DNA of 64,000 nt from Ipomoea triloba (Eukaryota > Streptophyta > Magnoliopsida > Solanales > Convolvulaceae), in the NCBI RefSeq assembly GCF_003576645.1, contig NC_044917.1:1638521-1702520 (forward strand), written 5' to 3'. A program made the translations under genes and the position numbers. Within the stretch, counting starts at the first letter, position 1. Every line of letters begins with the position of its first letter. A model generated the notes under the pieces. It was not told where the DNA came from. It did no database searches and worked only from the letters and a program-made list of their open reading frames with translations. Of this stretch, positions 1-18,312 are shown piece after piece.

Positions 1-55
<55 letters not shown>
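1..55. repeat. Poly-A tract at window start
   Basis: The first 55 bases are uninterrupted A. It may be the tail of a retroelement or transcript copy lying outside the window, or a homopolymer expansion from the assembly. Nothing else can be read from it. Confidence 0.9.
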
Positions 56-60
<5 letters not shown>

Positions 61-657
61 TGGTTTTAATCGAGATGCACCCCTGCAATAGTAGTTTGTA
101 CTAAATTTTTAAATAGACCATTCGTAAACAACTTTCGACTTCAAATTGTTACCATTTGTATTGTTTTTGGTTCATAATTTGATGTGGCATAGACATAAGA
201 AACATGGTTTTAATTTACCAGCTGCAAGCTAGGTTACAACATTTAAAATGAAGCCCAGAAAACAGCAACTAACGTTGTAGTAGCTTTTCTAGTACGGTAC
301 AATTGTACAGAGACAAGACGACATCCACGCTAGCTTCAATAGTTGGAACCATCCCAAAATGCATACCAGCATGCATAGTAGCTCGATCGAACAGTAGGGG
401 AAAACCCAATTTCCCCATCCATCTAACAATTCTCTAAACCTAGCTACCTAGTAGCTACGGTCAGTTTAGAAGAAAGGAAAAAAGGGGAGAGAGATAGTGA
501 GAGAAAGAGAGAGAGAGAGAGTTGGTTATTTCCGACATCGGAGAGAATCAGCGAATCTTTGTCTAAAAGATCAATCAAAATCAAAGCCGGCTTCATCCAT
601 TAGCTAGCTGCCTAGCTAAGCTACTTAGTTGGCGAGCTGCGACGCGATCGAATCAAA
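56..657. other. Downstream flank of BBX32-like gene
   Basis: This stretch holds no gene. It is AT-rich DNA with a GA-rich run at about 485-521. The part nearest 657 is presumably the 3' UTR of the B-box gene on the minus strand, where the GA run would be transcribed as a CU-rich tract. Confidence 0.5.
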
Positions 658-1437
658 TTAAACCGAGCACTCATCCCAGCCTTCCGTCAGCCACTGGCGC
701 CGTTGCTTCCCGGCTTTTTCCGCCAGCTGAAGCTTCGACTCCGCGCTGGCGATGAGCTTAGCCGGCACGCCGGAGATCTGCTCCAGCCTCCTCAGAGCTC
801 GCCACGTGTGCCCGGGTTTTCCGGGGCACCTCCTCAAGCCGAACCATAGAGACGCGGCGAGGGAGACCCGGTAGGGCAGAGCCGTCATGTGAGCCAAGCA
901 AAGCCGAAACGCGCCGCGAGCTTTCCGCGTCACGTGTTTATCCTCCCCGCCCCCGATTCCCAGCCGCGCGCACCAATTGACGAAAATGCCCTCCGCCACC
1001 GGATCCACCGCCTCCGATCTCGCCCCCCGCGGCGGTCTCTTCTGACTTTTCTTCTCAAAATCGCGGTCGGAATCCGAGCATTCCGACAACCTCCCGCTCT
1101 TCCGGCTACACGAACTATGCGCGCTGGAAACACAAGTCGAGGAAGAAGAAAGCGCATCCAGATCCTCCTCCTCCTCATCCACCGGCGAACAGGAACGGCA
1201 CAGATCGGAAAACGGACCCTCCCGGACACCGGAGACTCGATTCCCCGTCACGGATTTACACACACTGCAAACAATAAAACGAAGATGGCGAGCAACGAGA
1301 AAATTCGCCTGATGAACCTTAGCGTCACAGCTCCAACACAGAAACGCGGAATCCGAAGGGCAACAAACGGCGGCCTCTCCTTTGCAAAGCTCACAACAAT
1401 AACCTCCTCCGCCCCCCATTCCCACCTGGTGGTTCAT
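658..1437 (-). CDS. BBX32: Single B-box zinc finger protein, BBX32 type
   Basis: A 259-residue protein from one exon. Residues 14-50 form one B-box: Cys 15 and 18, then CWSCDAKVH with further Cys, Asp and His ligands. BBX proteins of this type bind partner transcription factors; Arabidopsis BBX32 works with HY5/BBX21-type regulators in light signalling. A Glu/Asp-Ser stretch follows at about 87-130, then a conserved block around EGIFVNWCARLG (149-160). A basic C-terminal helix region ends in a Trp-rich tail. The B-box plus this NWC block is what I recall of BBX32 rather than of two-B-box or CCT-containing members. I chose the ATG at 1437, not the upstream in-frame ATG at 1479, because a TATA box at 1513-1525 would put the transcription start near 1485. 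It is the first gene of a block collinear with Arabidopsis chromosome 3. The MGGGGG start, seven residues further in, is also possible. Confidence 0.88.
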   Translation of the reverse strand: MNHQVGMGGGGGYCCELCKGEAAVCCPSDSAFLCWSCDAKVHQANFLVARHLRFIVCSVCKSVTGNRVSGVREGPFSDLCRSCSPVDEEEEDLDALSSSSTCVSSAHSSCSRKSGRLSECSDSDRDFEKKSQKRPPRGARSEAVDPVAEGIFVNWCARLGIGGGEDKHVTRKARGAFRLCLAHMTALPYRVSLAASLWFGLRRCPGKPGHTWRALRRLEQISGVPAKLIASAESKLQLAEKAGKQRRQWLTEGWDECSV

Positions 1438-1512
1438 AATACGTACAACCGCCCTGTATGTATACACTACTACGTACACCGCAGGCCGGGAGACGCGTAT
1501 TCACGGCCGGAA

Positions 1513-1525
1513 CTATATATATAAA
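1513..1525 (-). promoter_or_regulatory. TATA box of the BBX32-like gene
   Basis: On the minus strand TTTATATATATAG lies about 75 bases upstream of the chosen ATG. That spacing fits a short 5' UTR of roughly 45 bases. Confidence 0.55.
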
Positions 1526-1574
1526 CAGGAAGACGCAGTAAACAGAGACGCAAAACTAGCGATGTGTTTGTGTG

Positions 1575-1623
1575 GATTGAAAAGAGGGGAGAGAGAAGAG
1601 AGAAGAGAGAGAGAGAGAGAGGA
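1575..1623. repeat. GA/CT-rich tract in BBX32-like promoter
   Basis: A GAGA-rich run lies 60-110 bases upstream of the TATA box. GA/CT runs near plant promoters can bind BPC/GAGA factors; here this is only inferred from composition. Confidence 0.6.
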
Positions 1624-1625
1624 AT

Positions 1626-2930
1626 CTAAAGGTTGAAATGCGGAAAGGGTTATGTGTGGATACGAAAGCAGGAGAAAATAGAGGGAAGCCAGAGGTGAGT
1701 GAGTGTGTTTGTGTCTCCGATGAGGCGTGGAGGCGGGCGAGATAAGCGGTGGGAGAAGTAGATGTAATATATGGGGAAATTTTCTTGTGTACTGTGGGGT
1801 GCTATGTGGAAGGAACATCACAAAGGTGGTGCTGTGGTGTACGTGGGTTACAAGTTTTTCTTCTTTTTTTTTTTTCATTTGTGTGTTCCAAAATAATGCC
1901 ATCAAATCTCTACCATTTTTTTTAATACCAAATTGCTGGCTTCAATTCATTCCCTCTCTCTCTCCACATCACTGTCCACAAAAACCTTGTTCCCTTCGAA
2001 CTCCTACAACTCTACAACACCAATTCCTAAAACCTCTCATTAATTAATTAATTAATTAATTAATTCAACCTATATATTAATATAAAAAGGACACGTTTGC
2101 CCAACAAATGGGGTGCTCATACTGCTCAATAAATACGATGGTATGATTTTGCACTAACAAATTTCTCGTTTAATTTTTATATACACTCTCTTGATTAAGC
2201 ATGTCATATAAAGTTTTTTAGGATGAGATTTAATCAGTACAAATCATTCGGGAGTAACTAAGATGTCCTCCATCATTTGACTCAAATTATAGTGGTGTAG
2301 TATATTTTCAGACATTACTCTTTCAACTTTCCTTCAAAACTAATATTTTTATTCAACTCCTATGACTACTGCAAAAATAATGGGAGGGCTGATAGTTTAA
2401 AATTACATAAAAGTTCTTTAAATTTTATAGTTGCATACTATTTGGTAACGAGTTAGGGAGGAGAAATTAATGCAGTTATAATTTATAAGGGGAAGAATGG
2501 ACTATATCATTATCATTCAATAGTTAAAAGTGTCATTTTTCTTTATGTATTTGAAAATTCTATGGATTGTACATAAGAATATTAGTTGTAAACTTTGTAG
2601 GAAACATTTAATAAAATTATGAACTTTCATCAAACAAGCAATAGTTGTAAAAATGAATAGCTTATGAATAGATTTTCAAAATCACTCAACTAGAATCACA
2701 TCACAACAAAACTAATCTTATTCATTACATGTAATACTTCAAAGCCGGCAAAACGTTCCACCATAAAAATCAAATTAAATATTCTATGTATTATGTATAG
2801 TGTTCATTATATTCAAAATGACAATGACTAACATTTAACCACTTAGATAGTAGTCTAGCTTACTTCTCGTCTATTTTTATGAGTTCTATTATGGTGTTTA
2901 AGTAAAGATTATTGTGTAATTTTTATTTTA
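1626..2930. other. AT-rich spacer without a gene
   Basis: No coding signal is seen. The stretch contains an (AATT)n microsatellite at about 2037-2067 and otherwise low-complexity AT-rich DNA. The short open frames here have no recognisable content. Confidence 0.6.
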
Positions 2931-2932
2931 TT

Positions 2933-3112
2933 TTTGGTGACTAGAGAAACTCGCAATTACTATTTGTGGGTGTACATTGGATAATCACGCTTTTGTGTAA
3001 TAGCTCACAAACCACATAGGAAATATAAGTTACACTAGGAAGACCGGTGCGACGAGCTTGACTCAGAGAATATTGATAAGAATCAAACGAGTAACTTTCA
3101 TGTAGGTAAAAG
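2933..3112. repeat. Dispersed repeat, copy 1 of 3
   Basis: This segment starts with GGTGACTAGAGAAACTCGCA and includes a 'tagctcacaaacc' block. Diverged copies lie near 6196-6360 (GGTGACAAGAAAATCTATAC) and 29441-29600 (AGTGACGAGAGAAACTCGTA). A short non-autonomous element, possibly a SINE, is likely. No target-site duplication was established. Confidence 0.5.
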
Positions 3113-3944
3113 AGTCGTAAACTATATATTAAAAAAAGTTATCACAATTTTCAATATCACGTTGGACAATACTAGTGCTTGCAACGCGCACCAAACCTTT
3201 TTTTTTTTTTTTTCACTTTCTGTAACTTCTTTTAAATAATAATAAACCGTAGAACCCCTACCCTCTCTCTTCTCTCCACCAACTAAACAAAAACATGACC
3301 AAAAACTTATCAACGAGTAAGCTCTTCCTCCACTTGCTAGGGAAATTCCGGTCCGCTAACCTAGTGGCCAATCATATATACCAATATCGTACGTTCTAGA
3401 GGCTCTCCAAATTACGTGCAACAAATTGATACAAGGCGTGTCAAACAAAAACCACCCCCATCTGTCGCTCAACATCATTTTCCTTTCTAAAGGTGTATGT
3501 ATATATGAATGATGAGGTGATAAGAGTACTCATCAATAATTGACGAATGTCAGAGGCGCAAGCAATAGCTAGCAATCCTTAAGGTTGTTTCCTAGTCGTT
3601 GACGGCTATCTGTGAATGTGGCCAATGTTTTGTGATTAGATGTCACATTGTCGTGGGAGTACTGTCACGGCTTTAATTTTGTGCGACGATTTTTGGTTTC
3701 GATTTTTTGTGGTTAAAATTGGATTCAAAAGCTGGAGGGTTCATGCATGGGACTGCTTTTACGTGGCCATCTTATGCATGTTTTGTTTTGATGACCAACA
3801 CTTAATACACATCGAAGATTATTGTTTTGGCTAAATTTCATACACAAGTTTGTTTAGTTTTTAAAGACTACTAGTCTAAATTATAATAGCTGAAACTCAT
3901 AGTCTAAACTAAAATATTTTTTAATAATTTTTTAAAAATAATTA

Positions 3945-4062
3945 TTAAAAAAAAAAAAAAAGCTTCGTCTTCATGGAAGAAGGATGGAGACGAAGAAACC
4001 TTCTTCGTCTCCATGGCCAAAGACGAGTTTTTTTTTTTTTTTTTTAAATTTTTAAATAATTG
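3945..4062. mobile_element. Hairpin-forming MITE-like element
   Basis: An A-rich left arm (3945-3960) and a T-rich right arm (4030-4062) are inversely repeated around a core. The core contains a perfect 12-bp stem with a 3-base loop, GGAGACGAAGAA / TTCTTCGTCTCC (about 3982-4008). The foldback shape is typical of a small non-autonomous DNA transposon; the family was not assigned. Confidence 0.5.
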
Positions 4063-4524
4063 TTTTTAAAAAATTAATTTAAATTTATCGGTGGAAATGA
4101 AACATAAGCCACATATACTATATTATAATCTCCACGTGTTGTGTATTGGTAAAAGCTTTAGGTGGACTATGATAGATATTTTTTGACTAATTTCACCCAA
4201 CCACAATTGAACTTATAACTTCCAAGGGCATCATTGTCAAAATATTTGAATTTTTTAAAATAAAATAATAATTTATGTGGTTGGACGTGAAAATATCTCA
4301 TTCTTAGTGATGTTCTACCAACCCATGAGTGACGTGGACGACGTGGCTCAGAATGAAAACTACCAACTAGATCAGATGAACCAAGAATTTAGTAGCTGCT
4401 GTCACCTCGGATTTTGATTTTTGAATTTTGATATTATGTTGCCTACTTAAATTAGTACTTATGTCCCATATCATTATTTTAAATTTTAAATTTGTGTTGT
4501 ACAATTTTTTTTTTTAGCATTAGT

Positions 4525-4534
4525 ATATATATTA

Positions 4535-4588
<54 letters not shown>
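4525..4588. repeat. (TA)n microsatellite
   Basis: A nearly perfect TA run of about 60 bases. Other long TA runs lie at 5000-5041 and 5317-5355. Confidence 0.9.
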
Positions 4589-4592
<4 letters not shown>

Positions 4593-4692
4593 CTGTGCAG
4601 ATAGCACGAGCATCTCAGTTGGTAAATTGAGGCTATAACTCAAAATCGAGCCATAACAATCGCAATGTAAAAATTTTTCTGTATGTTGTGGA

Positions 4693-4840
4693 CTTCTTGT
4701 GGACACTAAACACTGATCCTATCACATAAAATATCACTGAGCTATCGAGATTTAGCCCTCTATAATGGGCTTCTTTTGGACACTAAACACTGATCCTATC
4801 ACATAAAATATCACTGAGCTATCGAGATTTAGCCTCTACA
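4693..4840. repeat. 77-bp tandem duplication
   Basis: A 77-base segment starting CTTCTTGTGGACACTAAACA at 4693 is repeated almost exactly from 4770 (CTTCTTTTGGACACTAAACA). The two copies differ at only a few positions, so the duplication is recent. The DNA just upstream (4590-4680) has a weak tRNA-like A-box (CTCAGTTGG), so the unit may come from a SINE. Confidence 0.8.
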
Positions 4841-4995
4841 AAATTATAATCCTGACGGCAGTAGATACAATTACTCATTTTCAAACTTAATGACCCTCTT
4901 TACTTTGCTCTTTTTTAAATATCAGTATTTAAAAAAAAAAAAAAAGTAAATCAAGGTGTACCTCAAATAACCTACAAACCTCATGCATGAGAGTT

Positions 4996-5046
<51 letters not shown>

Positions 5047-5135
5047 ATGTTGGCATACACTAGTTATATCAAAGATATTCCACAATGCATTGTTCTTTGG
5101 TGAGGAGACATTAATTGAAAGTATCAGCAATAGTT

Positions 5136-5313
5136 AACGGGCTTGTTTGGTTATCAGCGGTTGGAATTTAGCGGTAGCGGATTGTGTTAGCGGTTATCAA
5201 ATAGCGGATTGTATTAGCGGGTTTGACCAGTGAATTGTATTAGCGGTTTGTAAAAAGATGTTTGGTAAAATTAGCTGTTTAGATTAGCGGTTGACATGTA
5301 AAATGACCAAAAG

Positions 5314-5361
<48 letters not shown>

Positions 5362-5876
5362 CATACATAAATATAATAACATAACATAACAATAATAATA
5401 ATAACAACAATAATAATAATAATGTTAAAAAAAAAAAAGAAAAAAAAAAAGAGGGGGGCGGGGGGCCTCTAAGGCTCCCCTTTTGTAATCTTTTCCCCCT
5501 CACTTATCTCACATCGGTGGGATAAGTGAGGAAGGGAGCCTTGAGGCTCCTATAAAAGGAGCCTCAAGGCTCCTTTTCTTTACAACAATGTTTGCCCAGC
5601 GGCCGTTGCCGCTGGAAAAACTAAAAGTTAATTTTTTTATTTTTTTTTATAATTATAAGGGCATTTTGGGGAAATAAAATATTTCCCCAAAATGTTGTTG
5701 CAAAACGTTGCTACTTGCAGCGTTTTGCAACTTGGCGGTTTGGAGCGAAACCGCTGCTCCAAACCACCATTAACCAAACAGCTTTTCAGCGTTTTGACCG
5801 AAGTCAAAATGCTGAAAATTGGCGAATCCGCCAAAAATTTTTTGGCGGATCCGCCAATAACCAAACATACCCAACA
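5136..5876. mobile_element. ~740-bp DNA transposon, MITE-like, hairpin core
   Basis: The ends are inverted: GTTTGGTTAT at the left (5145) and ATAACCAAAC at the right (5857-5866). Left-hand GCGG repeats resemble those of the TTTGGTAAATTAGCTG family found elsewhere in the window. Inside are a (TA)n run, and two further palindromes near 5502-5572: CCTCACTTATC with GATAAGTGAGG, and GGAGCC/GGCTCC arms. Short open frames inside are not convincing proteins. This is a non-autonomous element, possibly hAT-like. Confidence 0.55.
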
Positions 5877-6195
5877 TCACAACCACAAGATCAAAAGGCC
5901 AATTAATAATAATAAGTGTAGAATCAATCACCAGCATAAACGGAATGTTCTAGAAACCAGATAATTAGTCTAATATACTACTAAAAATGTATTTGTAGAA
6001 AAATATACGAAATATTGTATGTACACTACTAAAAAAGCATGACATATATTTTTCTTAATGTTTTGTGACATGTGTTGTACGGTGAATTTATATTTATTTA
6101 TTTTTATTATTTATATTGTTGAAAAAGTTGGTGAATGTTTTCAGTAATGTTTGTGAATATATTTAAATTGTACTTAGTAGACTTATAATTTTTTT

Positions 6196-6360
6196 TGGGT
6201 GACAAGAAAATCTATACATTGTATGAGCATGTGCACTAGGTAATCACTTCTCTTGTGTATAGCCCACAAACGATAAATGAAAAATAAATTACACTATTAA
6301 AATCTCATGTGACGGATTCAATTGCAGATTTCAGTACGAGAATCATGATTCACTTACTTA
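6196..6360. repeat. Dispersed repeat, copy 2 of 3
   Basis: A diverged relative of the segment at 2933-3112. It shares the GGTGAC start, the 'gtgtatagcccacaaacga' block and the following AAATTACACTA. Confidence 0.45.
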
Positions 6361-8400
6361 ATCATCCTGTAAGTAATTTATACCACCATTAGCATTTAGC
6401 ATACATTATAAGGTGATAGTTTGACAGTGTGAGCTTAATACATAATTTTGGCTTATGTCAAATCTTGATCATGACTTGGTGCAACCGCCTATGTCAAAGA
6501 GTTGTACATGATGACTTTTGTTAAAAAAAAAAATGCGGATTAATCTCAGTAATTCATACAAGTTGATTAATGGCTATAACTTAAGAAAAAAGAAGTTAAT
6601 AAAAAATGTGATAATATTTAAATAATTATATATGATTTATTTGAAAACTATTGATTGTGTATTTGCAGATAACTAATAGAGCACACAAGTATAGATTCAA
6701 AGTGCATTGTTAGTTATTCACACATACATTATCAAAATATTTTCAAATGTATCGTCACAATTACAAAAATATCACTACATTTTTTATGAATTTTTCACTC
6801 TTGATTAACCTAGATGAACTCATAAGTTTAATGCACACTCTTTACCCACACAAATTAATTATTTTTAATCTAACAAAAATAGAGAATTTTGTGGGAAAAA
6901 TCACTCTTGATCAACATAGATGAATTGATAAATTTAATGCACACTCTTTACCCACACAAAATAATGTTTTTTTTTTTTAGTCTAACAAAAATAGAGAATT
7001 TGTTGGCAAAATAGAGAACTTTTATCTTAGTAGTAAACATGCCTATGATGATTTGTGGGGGAGTTGTCATCCAATGGCAGGGGTTCCAAATGGAAATCGA
7101 TGGTTGAGGAGTGAAGGTAGAATGACGTGGCAAAGGTTATGCCGTCAACTAAGGTGGGGGCCACAGACACTATTATTAAAGTAGACTAATCGTAGAGTGA
7201 ATCAATGGCAGCCAATCGCAGAGGCGTGGGACGTGGCAGCTTTGTGGTTGCGGTTGGAAATAGGCTTTAAAGCGGACCACCAAACATCCGGTGGTTGTTC
7301 ATGCACCAGATCAGCGTACATTTCTGTGTGGCCCAGATGCCCCCTTACGTGGGACCCAACTCAACCGGTTTTCGTTCACGGCCTGAACCGGAATGGTCAC
7401 ATCCGAGATAAATTAATTACTCCGTACTATTTACTTTAATCATGTGTCATTATTTGTGACCCCAAAAAAAGTGGATATTACTATTTTTATTTGATTTTTT
7501 TTTGAATTTTTAAGTAACAAAATATTGAAATAAGGCCAATGTTCTTGTGGTTTAATAGCACGAAGTGATTCTTTCAAATAGAATGTTATGGTTTTAAGCT
7601 TTTATGGGGTGATACTACATTGTAACAAAGTCAATAGTACTAAAAAAAATATTGAAATAAGAGATAAAATATGAAAACACCATGTGAACGTTATTTATTG
7701 ATTTTTTAAATTGAATTGATTACATGTATAATCTAAAATGATTTATCTTCTTGTGATTCTTTATAGGTTAGGATCACAATGTGTGTTTCACTTAAAACAC
7801 ACGTTCGCATCGTGATTACGTATGTGACCTTTCATGTAAAAAAATCAAAAGGAAACATATCACTCAATGGATTTGATATGAATCATTAAATAATTATATT
7901 TATAGTCATTAAATTAAAGAGAAATAGCACATTTCATCCATCAAATATACATATATCACTTGTTGTCTATTAATTATTTGTAAAGGGATTTTTTGTCCCT
8001 AAATTGTATTCAACTTATATTTAAAAAAATCACATTATATACAATCGATGGACAAATAGTGATAGTGATACGATTAAGAAACAAATCATGTTGTTTTTCT
8101 ATAATTTAATGACAAAAAAGTGTCATTTTCTTTTAATTATTTGCATTTCATTAATCCTCACTTCCTCAGTATTGTTCTTCTTCTTCTTCTTCTTCTTCTT
8201 CTTCTTCTTCTTCTTCTTCTTTAAATGCTTTGTTTCTCTATTTTTTTTTTCTATGTTGAAATATCTCCTAATATGATTTATAATCATTGGATGTCATAAA
8301 TTGGTTGATCTTTCTAACTTGTTATGAAAAACTAAATTGAAAAGCTGTTGCATTATTATTATTGCGTTAACTAATAAAGTATGATGGATGGAGTATTTTT
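6361..8400. other. AT-rich spacer without a gene
   Basis: No gene is visible. The phrase 'aatttaatgcacactctttacccacacaaa' (in parts at about 6815-6860 and 6930-6960) marks a local ~110-bp duplication. A GC-richer patch lies at about 7130-7400. A (CTT)n microsatellite occupies 8176-8222. The small open frames have no family resemblance. Confidence 0.5.
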
Positions 8401-8546
8401 TTTTTTTTTGTTTTCATGAAACAAATTCAATTTATCAAGAAGTCAATACAGTTCGGAGGAGAGTTAATTCAACTACAAAGGCCAGTACTTGAATAAGTGG
8501 CATATGCTTGAAAACTAGATAGAATATACCTACTATCCCTAATTGT

Positions 8547-8652
8547 ATTTTTTTTTTTGGTAAAACGGGAATCACCGCTTCTGAAATTTGAACTCGGGTT
8601 CTTCTGGAATTCCTCCCCACAAAGAGAACTCATTTACCACTTGAGCTACCCC
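8547..8652 (-). mobile_element. tRNA-derived SINE head with A tail
   Basis: On the minus strand it begins GGGGTAGCTCAAGTGGTAAA, which contains a match to the RNA polymerase III A-box (TAGCTCAAGTGG). A weak B-box-like GAGTTCAAATTTC follows, and it ends in an A run (8547-8558). The head and tail order fits a short tRNA-derived SINE. The same head occurs at about 25985-26061. Confidence 0.65.
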
Positions 8653-8913
8653 ATTATATTATTAGTATAAGACAGATCCAGCATAAATTCGTTGAAGAGT
8701 TGACACACCTGTGGATGTGGATGGAGTATTTTTTTGACAATGATTTCATGAATCCATGATCTATTCTAGGCTGGGCCCATATTTCTTTTATCCAAACTGG
8801 ATACAATCAAAGTTGGGTATTTGCGAAATGGGTTTTAACATCTTTCCAACATTTTGGAGCTAAGACACAAGTGATGATTGTGTTGTTTAATTGAACTTGC
8901 TTCGGCCCAGTAT

Positions 8914-9101
8914 TTGTGTGGACCATAATAAAATGTACATTTTTAATGTACTAAATGTACATTATTTTTGTACTGAATGTACATTATTTTTATACTATAA
9001 AAATAATGTACATTCAATACACAAATAATGTATATTCCCTAAATACAATGTACATTATTTTTATATTGAATGTACATTATTTGATAGTATGGTCCACACA
9101 A
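8914..9101. mobile_element. MITE with TTGTGTGGACCATA terminal repeats
   Basis: Perfect 14-bp terminal inverted repeats, TTGTGTGGACCATA (8914) and TATGGTCCACACAA (ending 9101), enclose 188 bp. The interior is built from repeated, partly palindromic AATGTACATTATTTTT blocks. Several other elements in this window carry related GGACCAT/ATGGTCC ends. Confidence 0.75.
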
Positions 9102-9690
9102 TAATGATTGCTTTGTAGTGATATTGACTATTTGTACTTCAGTAAGTTGAGAAAGTAGTTATGAAAATATATTGCAATATAATAAAGTTAGTAACACTAA
9201 AAAAAAAAAAAAAAGGATTGATTGTACTCTGTTCTCAATGACTTAAATATTCTATTATACTTTACAATTTGGGCTGGAGATTTAAATATTGAAATAAAAA
9301 TGAAAGCCATTGTTGATATTTTATATGCAAAACAAAATTTGTGGTATAATTTTATTACCCAAAATGTCATTGATGAAATCTTGACTTTTAATAAGGTTAA
9401 TACTCACTTTGAATACACTTTATAAAATTAGTTAGCAAGTGTTTTGAGTTAGTTAATTGTGCCATTATTTTAGAATAGTTCAAAAGTTATTTATTTATTA
9501 ATTGTATGCATAAAAATGTATTTTGCATTTGTGTAAGCTACTCGCATACTCTTAAACAATTGTATCACAAACATTGCGATCATAAATATTTATAATAATT
9601 TATACAATCAAACCAATTACAATAAACTGAAGTATGTATTCATATTCGAAGTAAAAAATTTATACAAGAAGAAGATAGCCATTAATCTTA

Positions 9691-9991
9691 GGGTGTGTTT
9701 GGTTGGGGGGTTTTGGTATAGGGAATGGGTATGAAAGTGATTGCTAGTGTTTGGTTGATAGGTTTTGAGAATGCTACTATGGGTATGGAATACCCTATTA
9801 ATGGGAAAATCCATACCCTTATTAAATAAGGGTTTCATTTCATTTCTTCATTTCTTTCCCAACTATTAATATTCATTCCCATTCCACCCAACTACCAAAC
9901 ATGCTAAATACTTTCACCAAAACCCATTACCCTTACCAAGTATTTGATACCCATTCCAATTCCAATTCCCATGTGCGAACCAAACACACCC
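9691..9991. mobile_element. Tourist-like (PIF/Harbinger) MITE, 301 bp
   Basis: Terminal inverted repeats GGGTGTGTTTGGTT and AACCAAACACACCC are perfect over 14 bp. They are flanked by a TTA target-site duplication (9688-9690 and 9992-9994). TTA duplications with GGG...TTTGG ends are the hallmark of Tourist/PIF-Harbinger MITEs. It sits about 460 bp upstream of the mannosidase start codon. Confidence 0.85.
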
Positions 9992-10061
9992 TTAGATTTT
10001 TTTTTTTAGAGTTTCGCACACGACTTCAAGGTCTTTTGCATATCCATAGAACATTCAAAAA

Positions 10062-10290
10062 CGAAGAGAGAGAGAGAGAGAGAGAGAACAGCGCAATTAC
10101 TCATTCAGCGGCACAGCAAACTGCCAACTAACGTCGTCTGGTAGTGGCGAGACGGGCAGGGTACGCCACCTTGACTTTGTTTTGGTCATTCGTCTCTTCG
10201 GTTCTTCGTCCTCCTCCCATTTCACTGCTTCTCAGAATCGTAGGGTAATCAGAGAGGAAGAGAGAGAGAGAGAGAGAGGGAGAGAGGGAG
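10062..10290. repeat. GA microsatellites in MNS 5' region
   Basis: Two GA-rich runs (about 10063-10088 and 10257-10291) lie 160-390 bases upstream of the mannosidase ATG, in the likely promoter or 5' UTR. Confidence 0.75.
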
Positions 10291-10453
10291 GGGATCGCAC
10301 CCAGATCTTTCTCCTCGTTCAATTGATCCAAAATTCCCCACAATTTCCGATTAAATTTCCCACTGTTTATGCTTCTAATCCATGCCGGCAACAATAACAT
10401 CAAATCGCTGTTGAAATATTAACTATTTTTCCCTTGGCGAGAAGTGCAATCAA

Positions 10454-17192
<6,739 letters not shown>

Positions 17193-18312
17193 GACACACA
17201 TTCACACAACATCAAACTTGATCCTTTAAGTTTCACCAAAGCCATAGAGATCAAATCACTCGATGTAGTCGGAAATGTTTGAATTGATGATGTTCTGGCG
17301 TTTATGACAGTAGGGGTTCGAGGAACAGGCTTTCGAAAATAATGCTAATCCTCAGCTTTCCGGATTGGTGGTGATCATTGATTGATTCTGCCATGAAACA
17401 GAGCTCAGGTTTATGTAACATGAGAGTATAGTGTCGGTATAGGTTTACACCACACAACATTCTTGGGATGTCACTACGTTTTTTTGTAGGCAAATGTTCA
17501 TCTTTTACAATGCTCTTTTCTTTAGCACTGTTTTCTCTTCTGAAATTTGAAAGAAACACAATGGTATTGCATCATGAAGACTATTGCATTTTCACCTCAT
17601 TCACACCCTTTACTTGTGGGGAAAATAGCACCTCTTTCATCTTTTTCCGTTCCTCAATTGTTTATGATTTTTTTTTTTTTGGGTCAAAAAATGACGTTTG
17701 GTATAATTTATTTTTTTTTTTTCACGTAACTCACTACATATATTTTATAATTTATAATGTGTATTATTTTAAAGCAATGTATATTATTTTAATCCATAAA
17801 GTACATCAATTTGATTCAAAAATTTTATTATTTTAACACAATGTACATTATTTTAGCTCATAAAATTAAACGACATCATTTTAGACTGGTCGAGTGTGAA
17901 AATTTTCTTATAAATCGCGTGTTCACAATGAAACAAATCTACACTGGACTGGTCGACGAGGAGAATTCGAGGCAATTAAGTGTTATCACTATCCTTTGAA
18001 GTTTCCTCTTGCGTGTCTTAGGGTTAGTGGAAACGTGATAACGTCTTTAAGAATTATTGGACTCGGTAAGAATCCAGACAAAGCAGTCTTCAAATCTTCA
18101 ATTCGAATGTAACTTTCCACAGATTTTCATGGAATGGAAGTCACGGTCCAACAGGCGCCAGCACAGAAAAGGTCCGTTGTTTACCCACTCTTTTCTCATG
18201 AATTGTCTGATGAACTGTCTTCAACAGTAAGCCACATCGATTATCCATTATATAAATCACAATGCGGAATGTAGAATGGGAGAAGGCATATACTTAGCTA
18301 TCGCAGATCGAA
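17193..18312. other. MNS 3' UTR and AT-rich spacer
   Basis: The first few hundred bases are probably the mannosidase 3' UTR. From about 17695 to 17900 there are repeated 'aatgtacattattttaa'-type blocks and an ACGACATCATTTTAGACTGG block, like those in the GGACC-ended MITEs elsewhere. It is probably a decayed copy. No gene is seen. Confidence 0.45.

Noticed and set aside
889..1524. 211-codon open frame on the plus strand
   Set aside because: It overlaps the BBX32-like gene on the other strand, is Arg/Pro-rich and has no domain. GC-rich coding DNA often leaves the opposite frame open.
3640..3834. 64-codon plus-strand frame
   Set aside because: No domain, no splice context and ordinary AT-rich composition; such frames are expected by chance.
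17468..17836. 122-codon frame behind the mannosidase
   Set aside because: It is Phe-rich from T runs, lies in the 3' UTR and repeat DNA, and has no recognisable content.
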